DNA from: Tillus elongatus
Lineage: Eukaryota; Arthropoda; Insecta; Coleoptera; Cleridae
Assembly: GCA_964006375.1 (NCBI GenBank)
Contig: OZ023265.1
Span: forward strand, 151,990,047-152,054,046
Length of the DNA: 64,000 nt
Reading direction: 5' to 3'
How positions within the stretch are numbered: the first letter of the stretch is position 1; every line of letters begins with the position of its first letter. The notes beneath the pieces were generated by a model. That model searched no databases, was not told the origin of the DNA, and saw only the letters and a program-made list of their open reading frames with translations. A program made the translations under genes and the position numbers. This document shows positions 47,025 to 57,420 of this stretch, one piece after another.

Positions 47025-48084
47025 ATATAACCTCAATAAATAAATTAATTTTCGCGAGGACAGGTACTCAAAACGATTGTGTGATGATGGGTGATTCTCT
47101 ACGAGTTCCTATTAGACCTTTTTGGAGAAACTACATTGATTTGGATTCTGAAAATTTTTAGTATGACGGTTATACCGGAAGTGGACACTAACTCGCTTAT
47201 TTTAAATGGAATATCGTCTATATTATTACCGATTAGGATACAGCTGATCTTGACGATTCTCCCAATATATGGTCATGCTACTTTATACTGAGTGTTTCAC
47301 GAGATATGGCTATTTTTATTACAAAAAAAATGTCCCTTTCAAAGCCCTGTATCTAATTGATGCAAATTGGAAGTTCTTTGTTATGATACTTTTTTTCCTT
47401 ATTGTATATTTTAACTTAGTACACACATTCTTCCGACAAATTGATTGTTTTCTACAGGTTGCTTAAAAATGCATATACGCGGATATATATTTTTTTCTCA
47501 AATAAATCACCCTGCATATTATAATGCCCTTGGCAAGACCTTTTAGTACTCTTCAAATTTTGTTTATTCAATCCATATACCCAAACCGTACGGTTTTTGA
47601 GATATTCAGCTTCTAAATGTGCAATATGGGGATGTATTATGATTGCTGTAGAGTGCCATTGAAGATAGCAAACTTGAACAGTAACCAAATTCTCAGTTTA
47701 ACAATTAAGTTTTTAGTTGAGTAATACAACTAAGTGAACTTTATTTCTCTGCACTCAAATTCAGTTTGATCTCAAAAAAGCCATATGATGTACTCAAATT
47801 AGGATTTTATTAATCTGCTACTAATTCACGCAGAATGTTGAGGAATGTAAGCCAGAACATGCGTATTTGCAGAACTATATGTAGACTTGCCTCCACCTTC
47901 CCATGAATCAATTGATGCCGTTATTAGAAACTTACCGCAGTGTGAATCAGTTACACAACAAACAAGCAAACTAACTGAACTAAACAACGAAACAAATAAA
48001 AAATAAAATTCAAACAATTGAACACTGAAATATGGAAAATTTATATGTATACATATTATAATAAATGCTCGAAGACATCCACCT

Positions 48085-49230
48085 GCTGTTGCAAACACTT
48101 ATTTGCTCTCTGAACTATTTCAGCGATGGCCTGCTCAATCTGGTTTGATGTCAGTAACGCAAAAGCATATCGACTCGTCTGATCATATCTTCCTTAGTCG
48201 TAACGGGATGTCCATACACTACATCCTTTATGAATCCCCAAATGAAGTACTCTAGGGGTGAAAAGTCCGGAGACCGCGGGGGCCAGACGCAAGGACCTCT
48301 ATTTGCTATCCACTTGCCAGAAAACATTCGTTCCAGTGCATCACTAACAGCTCTGGTACTGAGCGGTGACGCGCCAGCTTACTGGTACCATGTCTGATTC
48401 CTTTCCTCGTCTGACGTTCCAGCTAATAGTGGTTGGATGCCGGTCCTCAATATTTCTAAATAACTTTCCCCAGTAAGATTCTCGTCATAGAAGTGGACAC
48501 ATGAAATTCGATCACCTGGAAAGAATAGCAAATCATAATAATAACGAGTGGGTTGGGTTACCTTAAATTTTACAATATGGAATCAGAATTGAAGAAAAGG
48601 AGTAAGCCGTACTTCTTACTAAGTCTTACTTACTCTGTTAAAAAATAGTTTGAAATAAAACTTTACTGTCTACGTACCTTTTGTTGCACAGAATACATTG
48701 AAGGACCACCTATTTTGAAATACTCTTCGCCAAGTAAGTGAGGGTTTTCAGAAGCCCAGTAGGGACAGTTGTGTCTATTGAACATTCCGTTATTCGTGAA
48801 CTTCGCCTCATCAACCCAAATGCCATTATTCAAAAAATTCTCATCCTCATCTTTCTGGATTACAAGCCATTCACAAAAGTTGACTCTTTTTTCCAAATCA
48901 GTGCTTACTAGGGCATGTACTGTGCTTTGAATCGTTGAAAATGGGAGTCGCAAGTGACGCATTAATTCTCTTATAGGTGCATTAGGATATGCAGTCAGAA
49001 ACGCTAAAAGATTCACCTCATGCTCTTCATTATCAACTTCACGTTTTGCTCTGAAATTTTTTGCTGTAAATGATCCATGTTGTTGTAAGTTTCTCATAAC
49101 TGCATCAATAGTCTTTTGGAAAGGTGGAGGTAAATCTGGATATGGTTCTGCAAATACACGACATGTTCTTGCTGACATCCGTCGGCATTCTCCGTGAATT
49201 AATAGCAGATTGATAAAATCCTGATTTTAG
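48085..49230 (-). pseudogene. decayed transposase (IS630-Tc1-mariner type) with an intron-like interruption
   Basis: The minus-strand frame at 48663-49178 covers the N-terminal half: INLLLIHGECRRMSARTCRV (partly upstream), a second helix-turn-helix ending ELMRHLRLPFSTIQSTVHAL, and the first catalytic box NGIWVDEAKFTNNG followed by FNRHNCPYWASENPHLLGEE. After VQQK the sequence leaves the family and rejoins it about 145 bp later at GDRISCVHFYDENLTGESYL. The break starts GTACGT and ends TTCTTTCCAG, as an intron would. The second catalytic box is destroyed (TWYQ, stop, AGAS). The third reads RSPDFSPLEYFIWGFIKD, with Glu where Asp is usual. A further stop follows LLRY. It is not functional as it stands. 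Confidence 0.8.
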
Positions 49231-49286
49231 TATCCAGATCTTGCCATTGCTTTTTTAAGATCAAACCGAATTTTTGTGCACAGAAG

Positions 49287-49300
49287 TAAAGTTCACTTAG
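49287..49300. repeat. 14-bp target site duplication, left copy
   Basis: TAAAGTTCACTTAG occurs here and again at 50715-50728, bracketing the I-like retrotransposon. The same sequence, inverted, is at 47730-47743 in the uninterrupted left arm of the host transposon, which confirms the pre-insertion state. Confidence 0.9.
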
Positions 49301-50714
49301 GTTTGTATGTGAGTGGTCCATATCGGACCTTCCACCGCGACCAAAGGTCTATTGTGGCTCACGCCTAATGTTTATATTTCGCCCAACAAATCCAGCCTCC
49401 TACAGAGGTCAATAACCTTTTTGGGCGAAAGTCGATACAGATCCTCTGGAGCAAGCTTTACCTTGCCAAAGAGCATGTGTCTAGTCCTATCCGCCGCCGG
49501 ACAGGAACACAGCACGTGCTCTGCTGTTTCGTCATGCTCCATACACAGCCGGCACTCGGTCTCCTGACCGATCCCAATACGGTGCATGTGATGCCGCAAG
49601 CGGCAGTGTCCTGTATATAGGCCGACTAGAGCTCTCAGTTGTTGTCTGTTCAGCTCTAGTAGTTTCTTAGCCCTTGACTCAGACAGGCCATTTATGAAGG
49701 CCTTAGAGTGAGCTAATCCTGGAAGATTTTGCCAATATTGAATTGTCCTTCTATCTGTCCAGGTCTTTAAGGTGCGTTTTGCTGTGCATGATGTTATTCC
49801 CAGCACCGGTTCTGGTCCGATAAAGTCGCACTTGGCACCACTCCTGGCAAGCGCGTCTGCCGCAACGTTGCCATCATGGTCCGAGTGACCCGGTATCCAG
49901 AATATCGACACCTCACTACAGCTGCCCAATTCGTTAAGGACAGATTTACAACTCCATACCGTCTTTGAATTGCACCGGTAGGAACCAAGAGCCTTTATTG
50001 CAGCTTGGCTATCTGCATATATCTTTATCGATTTGTTTGTGCATAGGTCCTTTAAACTTTCCCTTGCACACATAAACATTATTATTATCGACATTATTAA
50101 ATGCTCCTTCGATGTCGAGAAATGCCGCCACAGCAACCTCTCCCTTTTCCAGAGAGTGTGTGATCTTCTCGACAAGGTTATTGAGCGCTAGCTCAGTTGA
50201 TTTGCCAGTTTGATAGGCATACTGGTGGGTATTTAGGGGGTTCTTGGGTAAGATGTTCCCCCTAATGTGTCCGTCCAGTATTTTTTCCAATCCCTTCAGG
50301 AGGAATGATGTAATACTGAGAGGTCTCAGTGATGTAGGTAGGAGGTCATTACGTCCCAATTTGGGAATGTACACCCCCCTAACCACCGTCCAGCTGGAAG
50401 GAATATAGTTCCAGGCCAGACTGGCTCTAAACAGCCTGGTAAGGAAGGGTATGAGAATCTCCAGTCCCTTTTGTAGAAGAACCGGTACCACCCCATCCTC
50501 CCCTGGCGACTTGAATGGCTGGAAATGATTCACAGCACACTCCACTGCCGAGGTTGTAACTATTCGCCGAGCAACTTGCCAGTCCTCCCTATGGGGGCGT
50601 TTAGATCGTCCCTCAGCTGGTAAGACCTCACCGTTGCTCAGGATCAGACAATCTGGGAAGTGTGTGTGTGCTAAGAGCTCCAACGTTTCTTTCCGAGATT
50701 CAGTAAAGGAACCA
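49301..50714 (-). pseudogene. I/R1-like non-LTR retrotransposon, internally deleted (RT joined to RNase H)
   Basis: The minus-strand frame at 50009-50683 starts after the endonuclease and holds FKSPGEDGVVPVLLQKGLE, LRPLSITSFLLKGLEKILD, HQYAYQTGKSTELALNNL and the first catalytic Asp in AAFLDIEGAFNNVDN. At about 50090 the sequence jumps, with a frameshift, to an RNase H domain (49372-50080). That domain has YADSQAAIKALGSY, WIPGHSDHDGNVAADALARS and a C-terminal zinc-knuckle-like CRLCMEHDETAEHVLCSCP. The palm YADD and thumb regions are deleted. The element is bounded by a 14-bp target duplication, so the deletion arose during or after insertion as one unit. RNase H and this C-terminal finger place it in the I/R1 group, unlike the Jockey-like copies here. 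Confidence 0.9.
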
Positions 50715-50728
50715 TAAAGTTCACTTAG
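50715..50728. repeat. 14-bp target site duplication, right copy
   Basis: TAAAGTTCACTTAG, identical to 49287-49300. Confidence 0.9.
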
Positions 50729-51426
50729 TGGTATTACTCAACTCCAAACATAACTGTCAAACTGAGAATTTGGTTGCTGTTCAAGTTTGATATTTTCCAT
50801 GGCACTCTACAGCAATCATAATTCATATCCATATTGCATGTTTCGAACTGAATATCTCAAAAACCGTACGGTTTGGATATACGGAAAGATTAATAAAATT
50901 TGAAGAGAAGTAGAAGATCTTGCCAATGGCATTATAATATACAGGTGATCCATATAGAAAAAAATGAGATATCCGCGCATATGCGTTTTAATCACCCTGT
51001 AGACAACAATCAATTTGTTGGAAGATTGTCTATACAAAGTTAAAATATACAATAATGAAAAAAATTACGCATAACAAAGAACTTCCAATTTGCATCAATT
51101 AATAAGATACAGGGCGTTGAAAAGGACATCTTTTTTAATAAAAATGGCCATATCTCGTGAAGCAGACGGTATTAAGTAGCAAAACTGTATACTTGGACAA
51201 TCGTCAAGATCATCTGTATCTGAATCTGTAATAATATACAGGATGGTCCACTTAAAGTAAGAGAGTTAGTGTCCACTTCCAGTATAACGGAAAGTCGCAG
51301 GATGCTCTAAATATTTTAGATGGATTGACCATATTTGGAAAACATCATACTACAAATTTTCAGAATCCAAGTCAGTCTAGACTCCCCAAAACGTCTAATT
51401 GGAACTCGTAAAGAATCACTCTGTAT

Positions 51427-52878
51427 AAGATATTGCGAATTGAATCGAAACGTAAACGAGAATTCAATTCAGCAATAATATAAGCTTTTTACTAAAGGAG
51501 GCCTCGCAAAAACGAGGTGATTACATTAAAAGTTCTCCATTATCGTAACTTGATTATTCGTTTTTTTTTTACTGCGTAACTTATAGCATTCCATTAATTT
51601 TCAACGTCTATTTACAAACGCTCATCTCGATGACGTAGAGGAAGTCGGCTACTTGTGTAGATGATCTACAATGTAAATCAGGAGGCACCATGACTGAGAA
51701 ATCAACTAAACTTGAGAAAATTCAGGACAACGTCTGCGAAATCAATAATGAGAATCTTTTATGTGAAAAAAATCCCATGGCGGAAACCGTGTCCCCAGAG
51801 GAAATACATAAAATTAGGATAAGCAGATTCTCTTCAATTCTTAATCTGCGGCTTATTTCCTGAGACCAGCGATGATTGAATTATGTTTCCATGTCTCCAG
51901 AACAACCGCAGTTCGAAATGGAGGCACAGATTCTAGCAACAAGTAAGATCGATATTCGCTATTTAATACCGCCGATGGGAATAAAACGTAGTCTGAAAGG
52001 AATATTCACATCCATCAGGATTTAGGCTTCAAATCTCGTCTGTTATAATTAGTGTGTTCAGGACTTTTCCTGCATGAATATTAATCCTCGTTAGGCTGTG
52101 AAAGGTCGTTTCAGTTATTTTTAAAGAAAGTACAAGGACTCTACTTCATTTTTTGTCTTTAAGTAAAAGTTCACGGTAGGTTAATCCTTTCTGTCTCACG
52201 TACATACTTATTGTGCTCCAAATTTGTTGTTTTTGCTTGCTGAATAGCTGAAAATTATGTGTCACCACGAATTTGTTGGTTAGAAGTACAGTTTCTACTC
52301 TAGGAACGGGCAAGTATAGGTAACGAGCTAAGTGAATAATTTTGAGACTACGGTCGTGTACTTTTTGTCTAAAACGTGTTTTCCAGATAAAGGCCGGTGT
52401 TATGACGGGGCAGTTTCTAAGGAAGAATATCGATGATCGTATGGATATAAGAGGCTGAGATCTATGACTTTTCTGGTGTGGTCAACTTCATCTCTTAAAT
52501 GTCGAGAACTTATGACACGCGGGAACTCTTTTTTACAGCAATTCCCAATCTTAATTAATGCAAAGAAAGCCAGCTAGTTGTTATTGAATTAATAATTTAG
52601 AATTTATCGTCAAAATTGTGGAATTTTAAACTAAGAGTTTCGCAAGTTGCTTCTTATGGTCTTTTTAGTTAAATGATGTGACAATATAGTAATCAATTAA
52701 TAAATTAAGAAGGTTAATTACAGTGATACTTACTGTTTTTGGGGAATAATTTTGACTAAAAGCTTATATTCTTCAGACCTCCAGTGCGATTTTTTTTTTG
52801 GTGTCAGCTAACGGTAGTTATTAATTTAGATATCTAGGTAACGATGCAGCAATGTTAGTGAGATAAAAAGAAAATTTC
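51427..52878. other. mostly unassigned DNA with one possible small exon
   Basis: Not matched by any other repeat in the window, so it may be single-copy. A 57-codon frame (51690-51863) is listed separately. About 40 bp further on, a segment bounded by GTCTCCAG and AAGTAAGAT (51901-51940) could be another exon in one frame (TTAVRNGGTDSSN). No gene can be confirmed. Confidence 0.35.
51690..51863 (+). CDS. possible small ORF or first coding exon, unknown function
   Basis: The ATG at 51690 has a good eukaryotic start context (GGCACCATGA) and opens 57 codons: charged, Lys/Glu-rich, with little low-complexity sequence (MTEKSTKLEKIQDNVCEINN at the start, MAETVSPEEIHKIRISRF further on). It has no signal peptide, membrane segment or known domain, and stops at TGA 51861-51863. 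It lies in the longest stretch free of recognised repeats near the right half of the window. It could be a host gene's first exon, a stand-alone small ORF, or chance; at this length chance is realistic. Confidence 0.25.
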   Translation: MTEKSTKLEKIQDNVCEINNENLLCEKNPMAETVSPEEIHKIRISRFSSILNLRLIS

Positions 52879-53165
52879 GGAACGCAGCAAGTGCGTTATG
52901 GTAGCGAATGTTCATTAAATGCTTCAAATTTGTATAACTCAATTCTCTATAAACCTAGAAAGTTGAGTTTTAGTGAAGTAAGGTATTTACAAGGGCAACA
53001 TACCAACCAAATTTCGTCAATATAACTTGGTTATTTATTTTTTTGAGATATAAATTTTTTTTCGGAAAAATTATTTTTTATTTTTGCAGTCTCACCATCG
53101 ATGCTTCTCTATTAGCGAATTGTTTAAAATAATAAACGCTTTTTTTAAGATAAAAATTCGCTAAT
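52879..53165 (+). repeat. M1 end plus TA-core fragment without (TA)n
   Basis: The M1 end GCAAGTGCGTTATGGTAG (52879-52911) is followed by the AACTCAATTCTCTATAAACC segment and the ACATACCAACCAAATTTC segment. After that come CTCACCATCGATGCTTCTCT and the palindrome TAGCGAATTGTTT...AAAAATTCGCTA. The (TA)n core and its arms are absent, so this is a deletion derivative of the family. Confidence 0.7.
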
Positions 53166-53199
53166 AAGAACAAAACAGAAATTTCCCTAACTAAAAAAA

Positions 53200-53318
53200 G
53201 GCAACACCACACGATGTTACCAGGCGGTCACCCATCCAGACACTGACCATGCCGAGGTTGCTTTACTTCAGTGATCGCACGAGAATAAGTTTTTTCAACG
53301 TGCTATAACTGTTCGCTT
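53200..53318 (-). rRNA. 5S rRNA-like sequence (probable pseudogene)
   Basis: About 119 nt on the minus strand collinear with eukaryotic 5S rRNA. It contains TAGCACGTTGAA, TTCTCGTGCGATCACTGAAG, AGTAAAGCAACCTCGGCATG (box A region), TCAGTGTCTGGATGGGTGAC (box C region), CGCCTGGTAACATCGTGTGG and a final TGTTGCC, followed by a T7 run that could act as a polymerase III terminator. Substitutions throughout (for example in the 5' stem) suggest a dispersed pseudogene or a 5S-derived SINE head. It is a single copy and not part of an array. Confidence 0.8.
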
Positions 53319-53925
53319 GAAGTGATTATTTATCCAAGGCTTATATATGCGTTATTAATTTTTAAGTTTCGATTTTAAATAAAGAATTAAATTATTTTAA
53401 AATTTTGCAATATTTACACAATTTTTAACAGTCCTTATTGCATACGTACTGTTCCTGTGTGAAATAATTTAACATAACTTATTTTAAAGGTTAGAGTCCT
53501 GGACAACTAACTTACTTCGCAATATGATCAAATAACTTTGTTATTTTCGGGAATGATTTAATTCACAAGCTTTTCATATAAACTAAAATTATTAATCGAA
53601 AAATAATCCATTCTCTCGTTAACCTAAAATAAAAATAAATTTATATGACATATGACGTTACATAAACCGCGACATTATGCAATACAAATGCAAATAACAG
53701 AACATACCAATAGAAATTTAATTTCTAACCCCGTCACCAAGAATCGTGTTGTTGGTCATTTCAGAATGCCAAATCTATAGATAAATCTGCCTAGATTAAA
53801 TTCAAAAAAATGTTATAATTGTGAAAGGTTTATTCAACTTATAAAGTTTTTATTGACTTATTGTTTGGATAGCAACTTCAAATCAGGCTTACCTCAGCTG
53901 CCGATTTTACCATATAGCTTTTTGA
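53319..53925. other. no gene recognised
   Basis: Unassigned AT-rich DNA. Confidence 0.4.
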
Positions 53926-53934
53926 GTAACAAAC

Positions 53935-54665
53935 TCGTCGTCTCTAAAGTGATGGAAAAGTTTATAAACACCGAATTACTAAAATTTCTTGAAAAACACA
54001 GTCTAACTCACGACAGGCAGTATGGATTCCGTCAGTGCAAATCAACTGCCGACCTCCTTTCTTTTGTCAGCAGGTGGAGGAACTATGGAAGAAAGCTCCT
54101 TTGAGAAGTGCACGAGCAGATATCTATAAAAGAAAGCGAGAGAGGTGACTAACAGCACGTCGGTGGGCAAGGGATTTTGGGTGAGGGTAGTGTCACCGAT
54201 GAGACGTATAGCTCTTCTGAATTGAGTCGAGGATAGCGAGTGTAGAAGCAGCAGCGGCACTTCAGATGTGGGAGCAGTATTGGAGGTTTGGCCTTATTTG
54301 TGAAGTATATAAGGTATAGAGATTATCTGGTGAAGAGTATTTGCGAGCCCGGAAGAGGAAATCTAATTTCTTAGCAGCTGCTTCTGCAGTTGATATGACA
54401 TATTGGTGCCAATTGAGATTTCGATCCCCAGAAATGCCAACAAGTAAAAAGGACTCATCACTTTGAATAACTTAGTTGTTCATTGTGATGGGTCTAGGGC
54501 TGGTGTATCTCTTATGAGATAGAAAGCAAGACAGATTTGGTGGAGTTGAATTGTACAAGATTTCTATTTCTCCAGTCTAATATTTTTTTGGAGATCCACA
54601 GAGACAGAACCCTCCATGAGTCTGCGATCCTCATCTAATTGGGTTAAAGAGACAGGCTTAGAACA
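53935..54665. pseudogene. Jockey-like retrotransposon, copy e, rearranged with opposed halves
   Basis: The first 135 bp (53935-54067) are in plus orientation and encode KVMEKFINTELLKFLEKHSL and YGFRQCKSTADLLSFV. At 54068 the orientation flips: 54068-54665 is minus-strand family sequence from the C-terminal SSIVPPPA back through CSHIW, AAKKLDFLFRARKY-type and LVGISGDRNLNWHQYVISTA-type sequence to LDEDRRLMEG. The catalytic YADD region is absent and no poly(A) is present at either end. The inverted part sits 3' of the sense part, which does not fit ordinary twin priming. Confidence 0.8.
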
Positions 54666-55179
<514 letters not shown>

Positions 55180-55646
55180 TGTGGAACAGCCAAATGGAAT
55201 AAATTCGATAACGGATAAATGAGGGCGTGTTGGGAAAAACGCTTGGACACGTCGATTTGTATTTTTAACTGCGCATCTTTTTCAAGAAAAAAAAATTATA
55301 TAGGGTGCGTCATGTGACAGTGGCCAATACCAACTTTCTTATTTTAAATACAAGCCCCTGTATATTATTAATTTTTTGGATTCTTCAGAAAATTCTAGAC
55401 ATAATTCATGTACAATGTTCTATACCTATCTTCAACTGTTTCGGAAATATTAAGTATTTTCAGATTTATTACAAAAATTAACATTAAAAATAGAAAATTA
55501 TTTTATTTCACAAATTCGCTACATTGCATTCAATACTTATTTCCCATTCAGCTCTTGATAATGAGAAAGTAAACAAAAACCATTCCTGCGTTTCTTTTTA
55601 CTGATATGAAATGAAACAAAAACAAAAACAGTTTTCTTTCTGTTCG

Positions 55647-55653
55647 TATAAAA
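55647..55653 (+). promoter_or_regulatory. TATA-like box of the complete transposon
   Basis: GTATAAAACTCG lies 105 bp upstream of the transposase ATG and outside the terminal repeat. It is the only good TATA match in the 5' region; transcription from it is an inference. Confidence 0.3.
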
Positions 55654-55757
55654 CTCGTAGCCTTAGCAACTTGTTGTCTGCCTGCATGACAGTAGTGATT
55701 AGTGTCAGTGCTATTGTCGTTTGAATTTCGTTAACTGTACGTAATAATATCAGAAAA

Positions 55758-56846
55758 ATGGTTCATTTAACAGAAATGCACAAAATAACCATTCTACAAA
55801 TGATTGGTTATGGAGATAACACACGGACACAGATGGAAGTGTCTCGCTTATTTCACGAAAAATTTCCAAATTTGCCGCCTGTATCCCAAGGAACAATTAG
55901 CAAAATAGAAAAGCAGTTTCGCGAGCTTGGTCATGTGAGACAGATAAAAAAAGTAGCTGCCAATGCAGTAAGTGATGATACGAAATTGGATATTACGCTT
56001 GAGTTTCAAGAAAACCCACATACTTCTGGTCGACAAGCAGCCCAACTATTCAACGTTAGCCACACAGCAATTTTTCGAACATTAAAGGAAAGTAAAATGC
56101 ATCCCTATAAAATGATACCAACTCAGGAGCTCATGGAGGACGATTTCGATAGGAGAACGTATTTTTGTGAACAAATGATGGCAATGTTAGATAACAATGT
56201 GATCCAATTAGAAGATGTTTTGTTTTCTGATGAGAGCACATTTACACTTCACGGTCATGTTAATCGTCAAAATTGCCGCTATTGGTCTAATGAGAATCCT
56301 CATTGGATGAGAGAGGAACATACGCAATATCCTGAAAAAGTTAATGTTTGGGCAGGAATTGTTGGAAATCATATCGTAGGTCCCTTTTTCATTGATGGCA
56401 ACTTGAATGAGGATAAATATTTAGAACTGCTCCAAAATAATGTCGTGCCAACTTTGACAAACTTATATCCAGATCCAGCAAACCCACAAGTTCCTGCCAA
56501 TAAAATATGGTTTCAGCAAGATGGAGCACCGCCCCATTACCAAATCAATGTCCGGCAGTACCTGAACCAAATTTTTCCAAATCGGTGGATAGGGAGGCGC
56601 GGATCGATAGAATGGCCAGCACGATCTCCTGATCTGTCGCTATTAGACTACTTTTTGTGGGGATATGTCAAAAGTATTGTATACAAAACTAAGCCCCTCA
56701 ACTTAGATGACTTAAAAAGACGAATCACGCTTGCGATTAGATCAGTCACGCCTGAGATGTTGAGTAATGTTAGAAGACATTTCTATACCAGATTAGCATG
56801 TTGCCAAGATGTTCGTGGCGAGCATTTTGAACATTTACTACATTGA
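55758..56846 (+). CDS. mariner-like transposase, DD41D, triad intact
   Basis: A 362-aa frame from the ATG at 55758 (AAAAATGG context) to TGA at 56844-56846. Residues 1-115 hold the bipartite helix-turn-helix DNA-binding part (KITILQMIGYGDNTRTQMEV, then QAAQLFNVSHTAIFRTLKES). The DDE/D core has Asp158 in VLFSDESTF, Asp255 in WFQQDGAPPHY and Asp297 in SPDLSLLDYFLWG, with 41 residues between the second and third acids. VNRQNCRYWSNENPHW and RWIGRRGSIEWPARS are family signatures. The C-terminus is EHFEHLLH. Length and motifs are normal, no frameshift is seen and all catalytic residues are present. It would excise the element and insert it at TA. DD41D spacing is known in a few insect mariner-like lineages; which one this belongs to I cannot say. 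Confidence 0.95.
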   Translation: MVHLTEMHKITILQMIGYGDNTRTQMEVSRLFHEKFPNLPPVSQGTISKIEKQFRELGHVRQIKKVAANAVSDDTKLDITLEFQENPHTSGRQAAQLFNVSHTAIFRTLKESKMHPYKMIPTQELMEDDFDRRTYFCEQMMAMLDNNVIQLEDVLFSDESTFTLHGHVNRQNCRYWSNENPHWMREEHTQYPEKVNVWAGIVGNHIVGPFFIDGNLNEDKYLELLQNNVVPTLTNLYPDPANPQVPANKIWFQQDGAPPHYQINVRQYLNQIFPNRWIGRRGSIEWPARSPDLSLLDYFLWGYVKSIVYKTKPLNLDDLKRRITLAIRSVTPEMLSNVRRHFYTRLACCQDVRGEHFEHLLH

Positions 56847-57240
56847 CATTAATTTTTTTTTGTTTTTTTAAATTATTAAGAAATAATCAGTATTTCTTAT
56901 TAGAATTTGTGAAATAAAATAATTTTCTATTTTTAATGTTAATTTTTGTAATAAATCTGAAAATACTTAATATTTCCGAAACAGTTGAAGATAGGTATAG
57001 AACATTGTACATGAATTATGTCTAGAATTTTCTGAAGAATCCAAAAAATTAATAATATACAGGGGCTTGTATTTAAAATAAGAAAGTTGGTATTGGCCAC
57101 TGTCACATGACGCACCCTATATACTTTTTTTTTCTTGAAAAAGATGCGCAGTTAAAAATACAAATCGACGTGTCCAAGCGTTTTTCCCAACACGTCCTCA
57201 TTTATCCGTTATCGAATTTATTCCATTTGGCTGTTCCACA

Positions 57241-57243
<3 letters not shown>

Positions 57244-57320
<77 letters not shown>

Positions 57321-57420
57321 TGTATATGGGTTTTGGGGTCCTAGGTCGCGCTCATTTGAAAGTCATGACTTCCTTTAATGCAAATCTGTTCTACGAAAAT
57401 TCGCTAAAATGACGTATGTA
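57244..57420 (-). repeat. (TA)n array and TA-core arm, right flank of complete transposon
   Basis: (TA)n at 57244-57319 is followed by ATGGGTTTTGGGGTCCTAGG and TCGCGCTCATTTGAAAGTCA, the right arm of the TA-core repeat. This shows that the transposon sits inside the repeat's (TA)n core. Confidence 0.8.

Larger units (their letters stand above)
47083..51426 (-). mobile_element. transposon with very long terminal inverted repeats reaching into its transposase
   Basis: Ends are GGGTGATTCTCTACGAGTTC on the left (47089) and its inverted copy ending AAGAATCACTCTGTATA on the right (51426). Matching continues inward through GGAAGTGGACACTAACTCGC, CAAATTGGAAGTTCTTTGTT, AAACCGTACGGTTTTTGAGA and ATTGCTGTAGAGTGCCAT. 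It is resumed beyond an inserted retrotransposon. The left repeat goes on to about 47945 and includes a copy of the transposase N-terminal codons in plus orientation (LLLIHAEC, ARTC, FAELYVDLPPP). The corresponding right part is the real N-terminus at 49080-49240. Arm length is therefore about 0.85-0.93 kb. The repeats contain several internal ACAGGGTG-type motifs. Confidence 0.85.

Noticed and set aside
53935..54665. Twin-priming (5' inversion) retrotransposon insertion
   Set aside because: The relative position of the inverted segment and the absence of poly(A) do not fit that mechanism.
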